Shown in pieces: positions 8,427-17,425 of a stretch of 64,000 nucleotides of DNA; the stretch's first letter is position 1, and every line of letters begins with the position of its first letter. A program made the position numbers and the translations under genes. The DNA lies in the NCBI GenBank assembly GCA_046295175.1, contig JBKBNY010000001.1:372001-436000 (forward strand), given 5' to 3'. Source of the stretch: JALOLV01 sp046295175 (GTDB lineage Bacteria; Bacteroidota; Bacteroidia; Cytophagales; Spirosomataceae). Below the pieces are notes generated by a model. It was not told where the DNA came from. It worked only from the letters and a program-made list of their open reading frames with translations, and made no database searches.

Positions 8427-9584
8427 TTACATATACCTCAACCAAGATTTATCTGAGTTTTTAAACTTGTAAACTCCGTACAATTTAGCCAATGGAAACA
8501 TAAATAAAACTACAAAAATCCATGTAACATACACCCACTTTAATGACATACCTTGGCCGTCGGCAGGTTTACCAAAACCAAAACCACTAAATTCTAAATC
8601 TTGCCAACCATAACCTTGGCCTAAGTAATAAACAATAGCAACGAAATGAAGCACAAACCAATGAATCGTCCAATAAAACAAGGGGACTTTTCCGAAAATA
8701 CTGAGCCACTTTGTAAATTTATTTCCGGCCGTTCTAAACAAAAATAACAATAAAAAAGAGATGCCTAAGGTCATTAGTACAAACAAAAGCGATGGGGGTT
8801 GTTTAGTGGTATTAATAAAAGAAAGAAAAGTCATGGTAACATTTTTTTGTAAAGTCCATGGTGCGGGGTCGCCATAAAGATTAATAAATCTTAATACAAT
8901 AAATGACAACAAAGCACCCATGCCAATTTTGAATAGTTGACGTTCGTTCTGTGGTTTAGATATAATTGCGGCTGTTCCAAAGCCAACTAATAATATTGCC
9001 GACCAAGGGATTATAGCATAAGATATAAGTACACCAGTACTTGGAGTAATCTGGAAATAGCCTTTATTCATAAACAATGCCCAAAGGAAGTTTAAGGCGT
9101 GATTCTCACCAAATGAAATACCTTGAAATAGATTGTGGCTCAACAGGACAATACCCCCAATAAGCCCAATTTTATTGGCTCCCAGTTTCAGTATAGCAGC
9201 GAGAATCAAGAACCCAAATCCGATAGCAGCAATTACTTGTAAGAAAAAAATACTAAAATGAATATCAAGAAAAATTCCGAAGTTATTAATTGTAAAGTTC
9301 ACAAAAATCAGCCACAATCCTCTTTTGATTAAGAAAGTGCGATTCTCCGAAATATTAGGATTATTACTCATTGATAAATAGGCCGATACACCAGCAAGGA
9401 ATACGAAAGTAGGAGCACATAAATGTGTAATCCAACGCGTAAGAAATAAAGCAGGATTACTTTGACTGAGGTCAGTTGGCTCAATGCTTAATACATTCTC
9501 ATGTACAAAATCTCGTGTATGGTCCAGTGTCATGATTACTATCACCAGCCCCCTAAGTATGTCAATGTTTTGTATTCGGCTCAT
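8427..9584 (-). CDS. Acyltransferase-like membrane protein (DUF1624/HGSNAT type)
   Basis: The 385-residue protein has about ten membrane helices. Its N terminus, RIQNIDILRGLVIVIMTLDH, is the signature of the DUF1624/heparan-alpha-glucosaminide N-acetyltransferase group (also seen in YeiB-like proteins), with the conserved DxxRG and LDHxRD motifs. Members move acyl groups across membranes; the acceptor here is unknown. It is the last gene of the minus-strand TetR operon, five bases after the acetyltransferase gene. Confidence 0.8.
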   Translation of the reverse strand: MSRIQNIDILRGLVIVIMTLDHTRDFVHENVLSIEPTDLSQSNPALFLTRWITHLCAPTFVFLAGVSAYLSMSNNPNISENRTFLIKRGLWLIFVNFTINNFGIFLDIHFSIFFLQVIAAIGFGFLILAAILKLGANKIGLIGGIVLLSHNLFQGISFGENHALNFLWALFMNKGYFQITPSTGVLISYAIIPWSAILLVGFGTAAIISKPQNERQLFKIGMGALLSFIVLRFINLYGDPAPWTLQKNVTMTFLSFINTTKQPPSLLFVLMTLGISFLLLFLFRTAGNKFTKWLSIFGKVPLFYWTIHWFVLHFVAIVYYLGQGYGWQDLEFSGFGFGKPADGQGMSLKWVYVTWIFVVLFMFPLAKLYGVYKFKNSDKSWLRYM

Positions 9585-9588
9585 AGTG

Positions 9589-10119
9589 TTATGTGATTAG
9601 GCTAAATTCTAATAGTGTAATGTTCAGATTACGATGTTGTATGGGTAGTTCTATATTATTTCCGGTGGTATATGTTTCTACATACCGAAAGCCATAACTT
9701 TTGTAGTAGTCAATAATCTTTTCATTTTCTGCCCAGGTGTCCATCCTAATATATTGTAAATTCTCAGTGTGTGCATGATAAATTGACCATTCTAACACTT
9801 TTTCAAACAGACGTTTACCAGCAAATTTTCTATTCAAGACTATCCTGTGCAAATAAAGTGCATTGCCCTTTTCCATCTCTCTCCAGATAAATGGGTCGGC
9901 ATAGCAGATGCTAAATATACAAGCGATGGCATCATCAACTATTATTTTATAGAGAAACCCATTGTTCACCTCATTAGAAAGAAAAGTTTGGTCATATTCC
10001 TTCCAACCGATATAATTATTCTGCTTTTGGAAATTGATGGCTTCTTCAAAAAGCTGAAAAATAATTTCTAAGTCGGTTGGGTCGGCCTTTTTAATATTAA
10101 ATTCCATAGACAATATCAT
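9589..10119 (-). CDS. GNAT family N-acetyltransferase
   Basis: The 176-residue protein shows the GNAT fold: LYLHRIVLNRKFAGKRLFEKVLEW (motif A region, with a degenerate acetyl-CoA loop R-x-x-G-K) and the later YYKSYGFRYVE. The ATG at 10119 overlaps the stop codon of the DinB-like gene by four bases; a second ATG at 10107 is also possible. The substrate is not predictable. It is the fourth structural gene of the TetR operon. Confidence 0.85.
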   Translation of the reverse strand: MILSMEFNIKKADPTDLEIIFQLFEEAINFQKQNNYIGWKEYDQTFLSNEVNNGFLYKIIVDDAIACIFSICYADPFIWREMEKGNALYLHRIVLNRKFAGKRLFEKVLEWSIYHAHTENLQYIRMDTWAENEKIIDYYKSYGFRYVETYTTGNNIELPIQHRNLNITLLEFSLIT

Positions 10120-10640
10120 TTTAGAATTCTGAGAAAAACATTAAACGGACCAACGTAAGGCTTGTTTTGCTTAGCTAAAATGCGAGTAATTTGAGCAAGA
10201 TGGGTTAAGTCGTGGGTGACCCATGTTGCCAACAATTGAGAAAGGCTTACCGTACCTAATTGTGGATGTATGGCTGTTTTTAGCATGTCATTCACTTGTA
10301 AATCATACGCTTTTAATGTTTCAATGCTTTCATTTCTTAGCACTTGAAACTCATCAAGAAGTTCGGCGATGGTTTTATCTTTGGCCATCTGAAAATGCAA
10401 AGTCATGTCAATTGGAATGAATGGAGAAGTTTGATTTTGTGCCAAAATAATTTTACTCCTCGGAATCCAGTTGGTTTGTTCACATACAATTAGGTGAGCT
10501 ACCACTTCTTTTACTGTCCAAGTATCCGGCCCCTCATCTTGCTCGACCCACGCTGTATCCAAATCACTCAACAATGCAAACAAGGCTTTAGGCGTACGCA
10601 ATAGAATATCTAAAGCTTTTTCTACGGTGTAAGTATTCAT
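10116..10640 (-). CDS. DinB-like superfamily protein
   Basis: The 174-residue protein is predicted to be a four-helix bundle of the DinB/YfiT type. The putative metal-binding histidines are in EVVAHLIVCE and in the C-terminal THDLTHLAQI. Members include thiol-dependent transferases and detoxification enzymes. The start is ATG 10640; TTG 10643 just before it is not needed. The gene is part of the TetR-controlled operon and overlaps the following GNAT gene. Confidence 0.85.
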   Translation of the reverse strand: MNTYTVEKALDILLRTPKALFALLSDLDTAWVEQDEGPDTWTVKEVVAHLIVCEQTNWIPRSKIILAQNQTSPFIPIDMTLHFQMAKDKTIAELLDEFQVLRNESIETLKAYDLQVNDMLKTAIHPQLGTVSLSQLLATWVTHDLTHLAQITRILAKQNKPYVGPFNVFLRILK

Positions 10641-10652
10641 CAATTTATAATT

Positions 10653-10934
10653 TTAAAGTACATTAAATTCGATTTCATTCAGATAATTAAACTCTGGGTT
10701 TTTGACTCCGGCTTCCATTCTGATGGCAATTAGTTTTGGTGATTCAAAAAAACTCTTGGCTGCTTCGACTGAACTCCATTTAGAAAGGTGGACTATTCTA
10801 TTCTCATCACTAAAATCTTTTAGTAACTGATAAGATATTTCACCCGCTTCTTTTCTAATTGATGCGGCCTTATCAAATATCTTTTTCCAAGCCTCATATT
10901 CGACTACCTCATGAATAATTAGGGTATAGCACAT
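10653..10934 (-). CDS. Small dimeric alpha/beta-barrel (ABM-like) protein
   Basis: The 93-residue protein has the layout of the antibiotic biosynthesis monooxygenase/EthD-type ferredoxin-like fold: strand YTLIIHEVVEYEAWKKIFDKA, strand SYQLLKDFSDENRIVHLSKW and helix SVEAAKSFFESPKLI. Such proteins form dimers and can be cofactor-free oxygenases, but no catalytic residue is clear here. It lies five bases after the thioesterase gene in the TetR operon. Confidence 0.65.
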   Translation of the reverse strand: MCYTLIIHEVVEYEAWKKIFDKAASIRKEAGEISYQLLKDFSDENRIVHLSKWSSVEAAKSFFESPKLIAIRMEAGVKNPEFNYLNEIEFNVL

Positions 10935-10938
10935 AAGA

Positions 10939-11421
10939 TTAAGATTTCATTATTTTTAGATTTTTTACTCTTGATTCAAAATCAACTGGCTCTGAAAGCG
11001 GATTCACAACCGACGCAAATAGACTTTGCAGTTCGTCGGGATGTACTTGAGCCTGCTTGGTTTTTAAATTAAAATGCACAAGTTTGGTCCACATTACCGC
11101 TTTTATCTCTGTTTTATTTGTATTCCAAACATAAGCCTCAAGCGATAAACTTTTCGGAGTGAAGGCAATCAGCTGAGTTTCGATTATGAGTTCTTCCATT
11201 AAATATGCCGGTGACAAATACGAAATTTGTGTTTGTGCTGTAACCCAACCCAGTCCATTTTTACGGGTATAATCATAAATATCCAACTGATAATTATCTA
11301 TGAGCTGGTCGGCACGGGCAGTTATTATATAATCAATGTATCTTGAATTATTCAAATGATTAAAAGGGTCACAGTCATGAAACCTTACTTTTACTTTGCT
11401 TTCTAAAACTTTCTTTTTCAT
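10939..11421 (-). CDS. Acyl-CoA thioesterase, 4HBT hotdog family
   Basis: The 160-residue protein opens with VRFHDCDPFNHLNNSRYIDY, the 4-hydroxybenzoyl-CoA thioesterase motif with the catalytic aspartate and the central HLNN. Such enzymes hydrolyse acyl-CoA thioesters in the cytoplasm. It is the first structural gene after tetR, and a perfect TetR-type palindrome lies directly before its ATG (11427-11442). A four-gene series of small enzymes follows at spacings of 5, 12, -4 and 5 bp. Confidence 0.85.
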   Translation of the reverse strand: MKKKVLESKVKVRFHDCDPFNHLNNSRYIDYIITARADQLIDNYQLDIYDYTRKNGLGWVTAQTQISYLSPAYLMEELIIETQLIAFTPKSLSLEAYVWNTNKTEIKAVMWTKLVHFNLKTKQAQVHPDELQSLFASVVNPLSEPVDFESRVKNLKIMKS

Positions 11422-11426
11422 GTTTT

Positions 11427-11442
11427 TATACCGAACGGTATA
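11427..11442. promoter_or_regulatory. TetR operator before the thioesterase operon
   Basis: TATACCGAACGGTATA is a 16-bp palindrome with seven perfectly paired bases on each side of AA. It starts five bases before the thioesterase start codon, between tetR and the enzyme genes. An identical copy precedes tetR at 12090. Confidence 0.85.
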
Positions 11443-11458
11443 TTTTTGGTTAAAAAAA

Positions 11459-12064
11459 TTATTTCTTTAATTCGATAATTATTTTTTCGAGGTAATCCAT
11501 AGCCACATTGAGTTCTGTAAGCTGCCCAGTTACCTTAGCTTGCATAAAAGCCCCTTCGATGAGCGACATCATGATTACTGCAATTTGTTGAGCATTAGTA
11601 CTTTCTTTGATTTCGCCTCTTTCGATTCCTCTATTTATTTGGTTCATCAGTGAGGTTTTCCAAAAATTGAGTGCATTTTTTGCTCTTTCGCGAAGTTGTG
11701 GGTGAGTATCATCGGCCTCAGTAGAAGTATTGAGTATAGGACACCCCGCCTCTAAAAATGGAATCTTGTAATAATTTCTGTACACATCTGGATAAACCAA
11801 TAACCTATCAATAGCATTATCAAACGACAAAATTCTATCTTTTATGTACTTAGTAACTTTACCAAAATTATAATCAAATACAGCCAAAGCCACATCATCT
11901 TTATTTTCAAAATTACCATAAATACTACCCTTAGTTAGTCCAGTAGCATCAGTAATATCGGTCAATGAAGTGCCAGCAAAGCCCTTTTTATTGAAAACAT
12001 TTGCTGTTTTTTCAATAATAAAAAGTTTGGTTCTTTCTGCTTTAGATAATGTATCTGTTTTCAT
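11459..12064 (-). CDS. TetR family repressor
   Basis: The 201-residue protein has the TetR N-terminal helix-turn-helix: AGTSLTDITDATGLTKGSIYGNFENKDDV. The C-terminal domain contains GCPILNTSTEADDTHP, typical of the YxaF/LmrA-like subgroup. It should repress its own transcription and that of the five following genes, since identical palindromes lie upstream of tetR (12090-12105) and before the first enzyme gene (11427-11442). The inducer is unknown; the enzyme set suggests a small lipophilic or acyl compound. Confidence 0.93.
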   Translation of the reverse strand: MKTDTLSKAERTKLFIIEKTANVFNKKGFAGTSLTDITDATGLTKGSIYGNFENKDDVALAVFDYNFGKVTKYIKDRILSFDNAIDRLLVYPDVYRNYYKIPFLEAGCPILNTSTEADDTHPQLRERAKNALNFWKTSLMNQINRGIERGEIKESTNAQQIAVIMMSLIEGAFMQAKVTGQLTELNVAMDYLEKIIIELKK

Positions 12065-12089
12065 ATTAATGCAAATATAATAATAATTA

Positions 12090-12105
12090 TATACCGAACG
12101 GTATA
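12090..12105. promoter_or_regulatory. TetR operator upstream of tetR
   Basis: TATACCGAACGGTATA, identical to 11427-11442, lies 26 bp before the tetR start codon. Two exact copies of a 16-bp palindrome around one TetR gene strongly suggest autoregulation. Confidence 0.85.
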
Positions 12106-12554
12106 TTTTATAAATTTTTATTGATTTTTAAATCGAATACTTTTGTATTTTATATGCAAAATTCTGATTATCAGACAATTACATATATTTTTAACAACAC
12201 AAACTGTTTTATAATTTAAATTATTTTATGTAAAACTTTGTAAGTTTTTAGGGTGATAAGTCTTTTTCAACTTCGATTTGATAGAACTTCTAAGTAGCAG
12301 TATCCTATTTTTAGTAATAGAGTTTCGTTTGTATGATTATTGATGCTGCGGTCTTTTTTACTTTAATCATTAGGTATTCATTTTTATCTTTTATCTAAAA
12401 TCTGGTTTTTATACCACCCCATAAATACTTTTGTGATTGTGAAGCAATAGTAGTAGTTTTATAAGGGTATGTTTAGTTTGCTGTGTGAGCCTCAGAAAAC
12501 CCTCGTAACAAATTTTATATTGCCCATTTAAAGTATTGACGTGTACCAAAAAAT
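12106..12554. other. Long AT-rich spacer between tetR and the LuxR gene
   Basis: I see no credible gene in these 449 bp. There are two perfect plus-strand -7 elements, TACTTTTG at 12138-12145 and 12426-12433; the second would give the LuxR gene a leader of about 117 bases. The short palindrome TGATTATCA occurs at 12165-12173. Confidence 0.5.
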
Positions 12555-13340
12555 ATGACAAGAAACGAAAATATTGACCCAAGAAGTGCCATATACGAAA
12601 TTGTAATGAAATATATGGATGACTTCCAATTTGAAACTCAAAATATTGACTACAGTAAACTTGACAAACATAAAAAGGTTGTTGAAACTTTAGCAGATAT
12701 TAGTAATTCTTCCATTCAAATATTTGATTTGAATGAAAAGAAAATAGTATTTTTCTCAAAAAACTATGCTAATCTTTTGGGCTATGACAAAACTGAATTT
12801 GAAGCACTGAATTACGCATTCTTCGAAGCCAAAATCCATCCCGATGACAAATATGATTTGGCAATGTTTGGGCTATCATCTCTGAAGTTGTTTAAAGAAT
12901 TATCAAATGACGAAAAACTAAATCACAAAGTGGTTTATGAATTTAGAATGCTAAATTCTGAGGGCAAATATGTTAGGGTTATCGACCAATATCAGCTATT
13001 AGAATTAGATGCAACAGGACAAATTTGGCTTATGATGAGTACTATAGATTTATCGCCAAATCAAGAAATAGAATCTTCTGTTAAATGCCAAATTCTTAAT
13101 TTCAGAACGGGTAAAATAATTCCCTCAAGCGTAGATGATAAACCAAGTTTGGAACTAACCAAACGTGAGTTAGAGATACTCAACCTTGTAAAACAGGGTT
13201 TGCTAAGCAAAGAGATTTCAGATAAATTATTTATAAGTGTTCATACTGTAAATACCCACAGACAACGACTTTTAGACAAATTAGGAGCCAATAATACTAT
13301 AGAAGCTATCATTTTTGCTACAAAATACGGTCTTATTTAG
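12555..13340 (+). CDS. PAS-domain LuxR-type response regulator
   Basis: The 261-residue protein has a PAS domain at about 45-165 (SNSSIQIFDLNEKKIVFFSK, IHPDDKYDL, then VYEFRMLNSEGKYVRV) and a C-terminal GerE/LuxR helix-turn-helix (LTKRELEILNLVKQGLLSKE, then LFISVHTVNTHRQRLLDKLG). It has no receiver domain, so it should sense a small molecule or interaction through PAS. The TonB-receptor gene starts 82 bp downstream in the same direction and is a plausible target. Confidence 0.88.
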   Translation: MTRNENIDPRSAIYEIVMKYMDDFQFETQNIDYSKLDKHKKVVETLADISNSSIQIFDLNEKKIVFFSKNYANLLGYDKTEFEALNYAFFEAKIHPDDKYDLAMFGLSSLKLFKELSNDEKLNHKVVYEFRMLNSEGKYVRVIDQYQLLELDATGQIWLMMSTIDLSPNQEIESSVKCQILNFRTGKIIPSSVDDKPSLELTKRELEILNLVKQGLLSKEISDKLFISVHTVNTHRQRLLDKLGANNTIEAIIFATKYGLI

Positions 13341-13422
13341 TAAAAATACTGATTAATCATTATTGTATCTGGTTCGGGAGGTAGAGAATTTTGCATCATT
13401 AAAAATTATTAATGATATTTAA

Positions 13423-15762
13423 ATGATACGTAAAATTTTCTCTTCCTTGCTCTTACTAATGAGCATCAATGTTGTGGTTGCCCAATCACGCCAAGTGGTA
13501 ACCGGAGTTGTTACCGATAAAATCACTTCACTACCCATACAGTTTGCTAATGTTTCTGTATTAAATAGCCAACCATCAATCGGTTCTGCAACTGATAGTT
13601 TAGGTAGGTTCATTCTGTATAACGTTCCTATCGGCAGATATGACATAAAAGTGTCATTTATCGGATATAATGATAGAGTGGTTCGAGAGGTGCTTGTGGT
13701 CTCTGGTAAACAAACTCAATTGTCTATCGAGCTTGAAGAAAGTCTGACAAAACTGGATGAAGTAGTTGTAAGACCCACTTTAAATAAGCAAAAATCATTG
13801 AACCCGTTTGCAACAGTGAGTGCAAGGATGCTAAGCGTAGAAGAGGCATCAAGGTATGCTGGTGGATTCGATGACCCTGCAAGACTTGCATCAGCTTTTG
13901 CGGGTGTAGCCTCCAACAATAGCAATAATGGTATAGTTGTGAGAGGTAATGCCCCCCGATATTTGCAGTGGCGAATGGAGGGTGTAGAGATACCAAGCCC
14001 CAATCATTTCAATGATTTACGTTCTTTCGGAGGTGGTACTTTAACCGCCCTTAGTGCACAAATGTTGGCAAACTCTGATTTTTTAACAGGAGCGTTTCCG
14101 GCAGAATATAGCAATGCCCTTTCGGGAGTATTTGACATGAATCTCCGAAAGGGTAATACCGAAAAAACCGAAAGAACCATTCAGGTGGGCCTCGTAGGGT
14201 TGGAATCATCGCAAGAAGGTCCATTTAAGAAAGGTGGAAAATCATCTTATGTGTACAACTACCGCTACTCAACACTGGGTTTATTAGAACCTTTATTGCC
14301 AGATGGTGCTTCGTCTATTACTTATCAAGATTTATCATTCAAGCTCAATTTTCCTACCCAAAAAGCAGGTGTGTTTTCTGTTTGGGGTTTATGGTTTTTG
14401 GATGGAGCAAAAAACAACCCCAAAAAAGATAGCACCGAAAGAAAATATTATGATGATAGTCAAGAGGACAAAATAAAAATGATGACAGGGGCTTTTGGGA
14501 TTAACCACAAAATTTTTCTAAAAAACAACGCCTATGTACAAACTGCAATAGCCGTAACATCTAACGAGACCGACTGGAGAACTAAAGTACTCAATCGGTC
14601 GGAGCAATTAGTCCCATTTAGCAATATCTCAAATAATAATTCGGATTTGGTGTTATCCACATTTTTAAACAAAAAATTTAGTTCTAAACACACAAATAGA
14701 ACAGGATTTAGAGTAAGATTTCTGAATTATGACCTAAAGCTGAACCGTGCAACGAATGTTGGGGAAAATCCAGCAGAAATTGTCAATGCAAGTGGAAACA
14801 GTGTGTTATCCTCTGCATTCACGAATTCATCAATATCTCTTCCTTCTGGATTAAAACTAAATGTAGGCATTACCGCCCAACAATTTTCGCTCAATAATAA
14901 CTACTCCATAGAACCACGAATGGCACTAACACAAAATATAGGCGAAAAGCATACTTTGGGTTTGGCTTATGGTTTACATAGCCGAATAGAGAGTTTGTAT
15001 ATGTACTTTAATAATTCGTTATCTACTGGAGCAAAAGCGGTAAACAAAAACTTAGATTTTACTAAAGCCCATCACTTGGTACTTAGTTATGACTGGAGTC
15101 TTTCAGAACTGCTTCATTTAAAGTTAGAGCCGTATTTTCAATATCTGTACGATGTACCGGTTATTGATGGTAATTCTTTCTCTGCTATTAATTTTCAATC
15201 CGATTGGTTTTTTGCCGAGAAAATGGTGAACAAAGGCGAAGGAAGAAACTATGGATTGGATGTCACTTTTGAAAAATACATGTCGAACGGATTTTATTAC
15301 ATGACCACTGCCTCAATCTTTGACGCAAAATATAGAGGCGGTGACGGCGTATGGAGAGATACAAGGTTTAATAGAAACTACGTAGTTAATCTATTAGGTG
15401 GCAAAGAGTGGAAAGTTGGTAAAAATAAGCAGAATACATTTAACATCAATGGTCGAATCACATTTCAAGGCGGAGATAGATTTTCACCGATTGACGAACA
15501 AGCAACCAAGGCAAGAAAAACTATTGTATATGATGAAACACTTGCCTACTCGGTTCAATCAGACCCAATTACCAATGTGCATTTGACTATTGCTTACAGA
15601 AAAAATAAATTGAAAAGTTCAAGAGAAATAGCATTAAAAATCGTGAATCTTACCCAACAGCCAGACTTTTTTGGCTATCAATACAATTTTAGAACAAAAG
15701 GAGTAGATAAAGATGTCGAGACAATTCTACTGCCTAATTTAAGCTACAAGATTCAATTCTAA
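13423..15762 (+). CDS. TonB-dependent receptor with carboxypeptidase-like domain
   Basis: The 779-residue protein has a signal peptide (cleavage near VVVAQ), a carboxypeptidase-D-regulatory-like domain (about 25-105, with TGVVTDKITSLPIQFANVSV and GRYDIKVSFIGY), a plug domain (about 110-230) and a 22-strand barrel that ends in aromatic KIQF. It imports a ligand across the outer membrane using TonB energy; the ligand is unknown and no SusD partner follows, so glycan uptake is less likely. GAATTTTG at 13386 is a possible -7 element. Three small genes follow closely. Confidence 0.93.
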   Translation: MIRKIFSSLLLLMSINVVVAQSRQVVTGVVTDKITSLPIQFANVSVLNSQPSIGSATDSLGRFILYNVPIGRYDIKVSFIGYNDRVVREVLVVSGKQTQLSIELEESLTKLDEVVVRPTLNKQKSLNPFATVSARMLSVEEASRYAGGFDDPARLASAFAGVASNNSNNGIVVRGNAPRYLQWRMEGVEIPSPNHFNDLRSFGGGTLTALSAQMLANSDFLTGAFPAEYSNALSGVFDMNLRKGNTEKTERTIQVGLVGLESSQEGPFKKGGKSSYVYNYRYSTLGLLEPLLPDGASSITYQDLSFKLNFPTQKAGVFSVWGLWFLDGAKNNPKKDSTERKYYDDSQEDKIKMMTGAFGINHKIFLKNNAYVQTAIAVTSNETDWRTKVLNRSEQLVPFSNISNNNSDLVLSTFLNKKFSSKHTNRTGFRVRFLNYDLKLNRATNVGENPAEIVNASGNSVLSSAFTNSSISLPSGLKLNVGITAQQFSLNNNYSIEPRMALTQNIGEKHTLGLAYGLHSRIESLYMYFNNSLSTGAKAVNKNLDFTKAHHLVLSYDWSLSELLHLKLEPYFQYLYDVPVIDGNSFSAINFQSDWFFAEKMVNKGEGRNYGLDVTFEKYMSNGFYYMTTASIFDAKYRGGDGVWRDTRFNRNYVVNLLGGKEWKVGKNKQNTFNINGRITFQGGDRFSPIDEQATKARKTIVYDETLAYSVQSDPITNVHLTIAYRKNKLKSSREIALKIVNLTQQPDFFGYQYNFRTKGVDKDVETILLPNLSYKIQF

Positions 15763-15772
15763 AAAATATAAA

Positions 15773-16177
15773 ATGAAAATCTCACTCACTAAATATAACG
15801 GTTCAAAAATATTCGTACTCGATGCCTTAGGAGCATTTGTATCAATCATATTATTGTCTAACCTTTATGTATTTGAAGAATACTTTGGCATGCCTAAGCA
15901 AATTATCTCCATATTTATTGGCATAGCATTGGTATTTTTCTTCTACTCTGTCACTATTCGCTTCGTCAATCCTTTAAGATGGAGAACCTATTTAAAAATT
16001 ATTGCGATACTCAATATTTGTTATTGTGTATTTACAATCTATCATGTATTTCTATGTTTTGAAAACTTAACACTTTACGGAAAACTTTACTTTGGGGGTG
16101 AGGTTTTGGTGATTATTTTACTATCAATCTATGAACTTAGAATAGCAGCCACAACAACAGGATTTAACACTAAATGA
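15773..16177 (+). CDS. Hypothetical four-helix membrane protein
   Basis: The 134-residue protein has four predicted membrane helices (about 15-33, 43-60, 73-92 and 102-122) and no motif I recognise. It begins ten bases after the TonB receptor and overlaps the DUF2141 gene by four bases, so it belongs to the receptor operon. A role near the inner membrane in handling the imported ligand is only a guess. Confidence 0.65.
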   Translation: MKISLTKYNGSKIFVLDALGAFVSIILLSNLYVFEEYFGMPKQIISIFIGIALVFFFYSVTIRFVNPLRWRTYLKIIAILNICYCVFTIYHVFLCFENLTLYGKLYFGGEVLVIILLSIYELRIAATTTGFNTK

Positions 16178-16611
16178 AAATAATTATGAAAAAGTCAACA
16201 ATGCTTACAATTGGTATATTCAGCAGTCTTATTGCTTTTGGTCAGGATACTAAACAAACAGTAATTATCAGAAATCTTGAAAATGCAAAAGGCAATCTTT
16301 ATGTAGGTTGGTACAATCAACCAGGCACTTTTAGAATAAATGAAAAAGCTATTTATCGCGAAAAAATAGTGGTTAATAATCAAAAAGAAATATCCGTTGA
16401 TTTCAAAAACATTCCAGAAGGAAAATACGCAGTTGCGGTTTTCTTGGACGAGAACGATAATTATAAATTGGATAGAAACATTTTTGGAGTTCCAAAAGAA
16501 AAGTATGGATTTTCAAACAATGTTTTACCGGCATTAAGAGCCGCTACCTTTGAAGAATCAGTTTTTAAATTGAATAAACAAAGTTTAATCATAAATATAA
16601 ATTTGAAATAG
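16174..16611 (+). CDS. DUF2141 family exported protein
   Basis: This product has a signal peptide (cleavage near AFGQ) and the DUF2141 hallmarks: GKYAVAVFLDENDNYKLDRN and FGVPKEKYGFSNN. The family is a small periplasmic or outer-membrane-associated beta domain often encoded next to TonB receptors or regulators; its role is unknown. The start is ATG 16174, overlapping the previous stop, or ATG 16186, which gives the neater signal peptide MKKSTMLTIGIFSS. Confidence 0.88.
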   Translation: MKIIMKKSTMLTIGIFSSLIAFGQDTKQTVIIRNLENAKGNLYVGWYNQPGTFRINEKAIYREKIVVNNQKEISVDFKNIPEGKYAVAVFLDENDNYKLDRNIFGVPKEKYGFSNNVLPALRAATFEESVFKLNKQSLIININLK

Positions 16612-16614
16612 AAA

Positions 16615-17067
16615 ATGAAACCATTAGTAGTTTTAGTTAGTGTTTTTCTGGTTTCAATTTTTGTAATAAAATTGACAACTCGAAACTATGATGTGTATCT
16701 TTCTGCAAGGATTGGAATGTGTGGAATGTTGATATTTACAGCAATAGGACATTTTACATTCACAAAAGGCATGGCTTTGATGATACCGCCAATGATTCCA
16801 TTAAAAACTGAAATTATCTATTTTACAGGTTTTTTGGAAATCTTATTGGGTATTTGCCTGCTGATTCCACGATTGAGCATCTATTCAGGATGGATTTTAA
16901 TTGCTTTTTTTATACTTCTACTACCTGCCAATATTTATGCTTCAATAAAACATATAGATTACCAAAAAGCTACTTTTGATGGTAATGGGTTAGACTATTT
17001 ATGGTTTAGAATTCCATTACAATTTCTATTTATTGCATGGACATACTTTTCTACCATCAAAAGATAG
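16615..17067 (+). CDS. DoxX-like membrane protein
   Basis: The 150-residue protein has four membrane helices. The second half of the pattern, FTKGMALMIPPMIPLKTEIIYFTG followed by LEILLGICLLIPRL, is that of the DoxX-like family, small integral proteins linked to redox or thiol stress. It lies three bases after the DUF2141 gene and ends the receptor operon. A MITE-like repeat begins ten bases after its stop codon. Confidence 0.75.
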   Translation: MKPLVVLVSVFLVSIFVIKLTTRNYDVYLSARIGMCGMLIFTAIGHFTFTKGMALMIPPMIPLKTEIIYFTGFLEILLGICLLIPRLSIYSGWILIAFFILLLPANIYASIKHIDYQKATFDGNGLDYLWFRIPLQFLFIAWTYFSTIKR

Positions 17068-17076
17068 AAAATGAAA

Positions 17077-17213
17077 TTACAGTGCGTGAAATAACTTTCC
17101 TAAAAAACCGTGACACGGCTAAACCATAATAGCCTGATTTTTAAGATTAAAGGTTCGAGCCGTGCCACGGATTCTATCCCTTATTTTTAACAATGTTATT
17201 TCACAATCTATAA
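17077..17213 (+). repeat. MITE-like hairpin repeat, copy 1
   Basis: This 137-bp element is nearly the same as 25158-25294. Its ends are inverted: GTGAAATAAC at 17086 and GTTATTTCAC at 17195 match perfectly. An inner pair, CCGTGACACGGCT and AGCCGTGCCACGG, matches at 12 of 13 positions, so the whole can fold into a long hairpin. No ORF is inside, as expected for a non-autonomous element. Confidence 0.8.
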
Positions 17214-17401
17214 AGAAGTCCAATACAAATTATTGATTGACTTGTGTCTATACAGACCATAAAGTTAAATTCAGTATTATTAACTTCAAAAATGGCAATT
17301 TCGTAAGCACCATTAGGAGAATAAACATTAAAATTTTCTTCTACTAATTACACTTAGTCTTGCAGAAAGAACTATGAAAAATTGTCAATATCAATACTCA
17401 T
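17201..17401 (-). pseudogene. Possible decayed small gene abutting the MITE
   Basis: Read on the minus strand from an ATG at 17401, one frame of 67 codons gives MSIDIDNFS, three early stop codons, then 48 open codons with protein-like content (NFNVYSPNGAYEIAIFEVNN, then FMVCIDTSQSIICIGLLYRL) and a final TGA that lies inside the MITE end. I read this as a decayed gene, perhaps cut at its 3' end by the repeat. It could also be a chance open stretch in AT-rich DNA; I do not recognise the protein. Confidence 0.35.
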
Positions 17402-17425
17402 TATCTTTCAAAATACATATTAAAA

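Noticed and set aside
13350..13393. TGATTAATCA palindrome before the TonB-receptor promoter as another Crp/Fnr box
   Set aside because: It is 10 bp without the N4 centre, and the 14-bp window at the expected distance has no matching half-sites.
15398..15586. Open frames of 60-100 codons inside the TonB-receptor and other large genes
   Set aside because: They lie fully inside well-supported genes in other frames and show no domain or start-site support.
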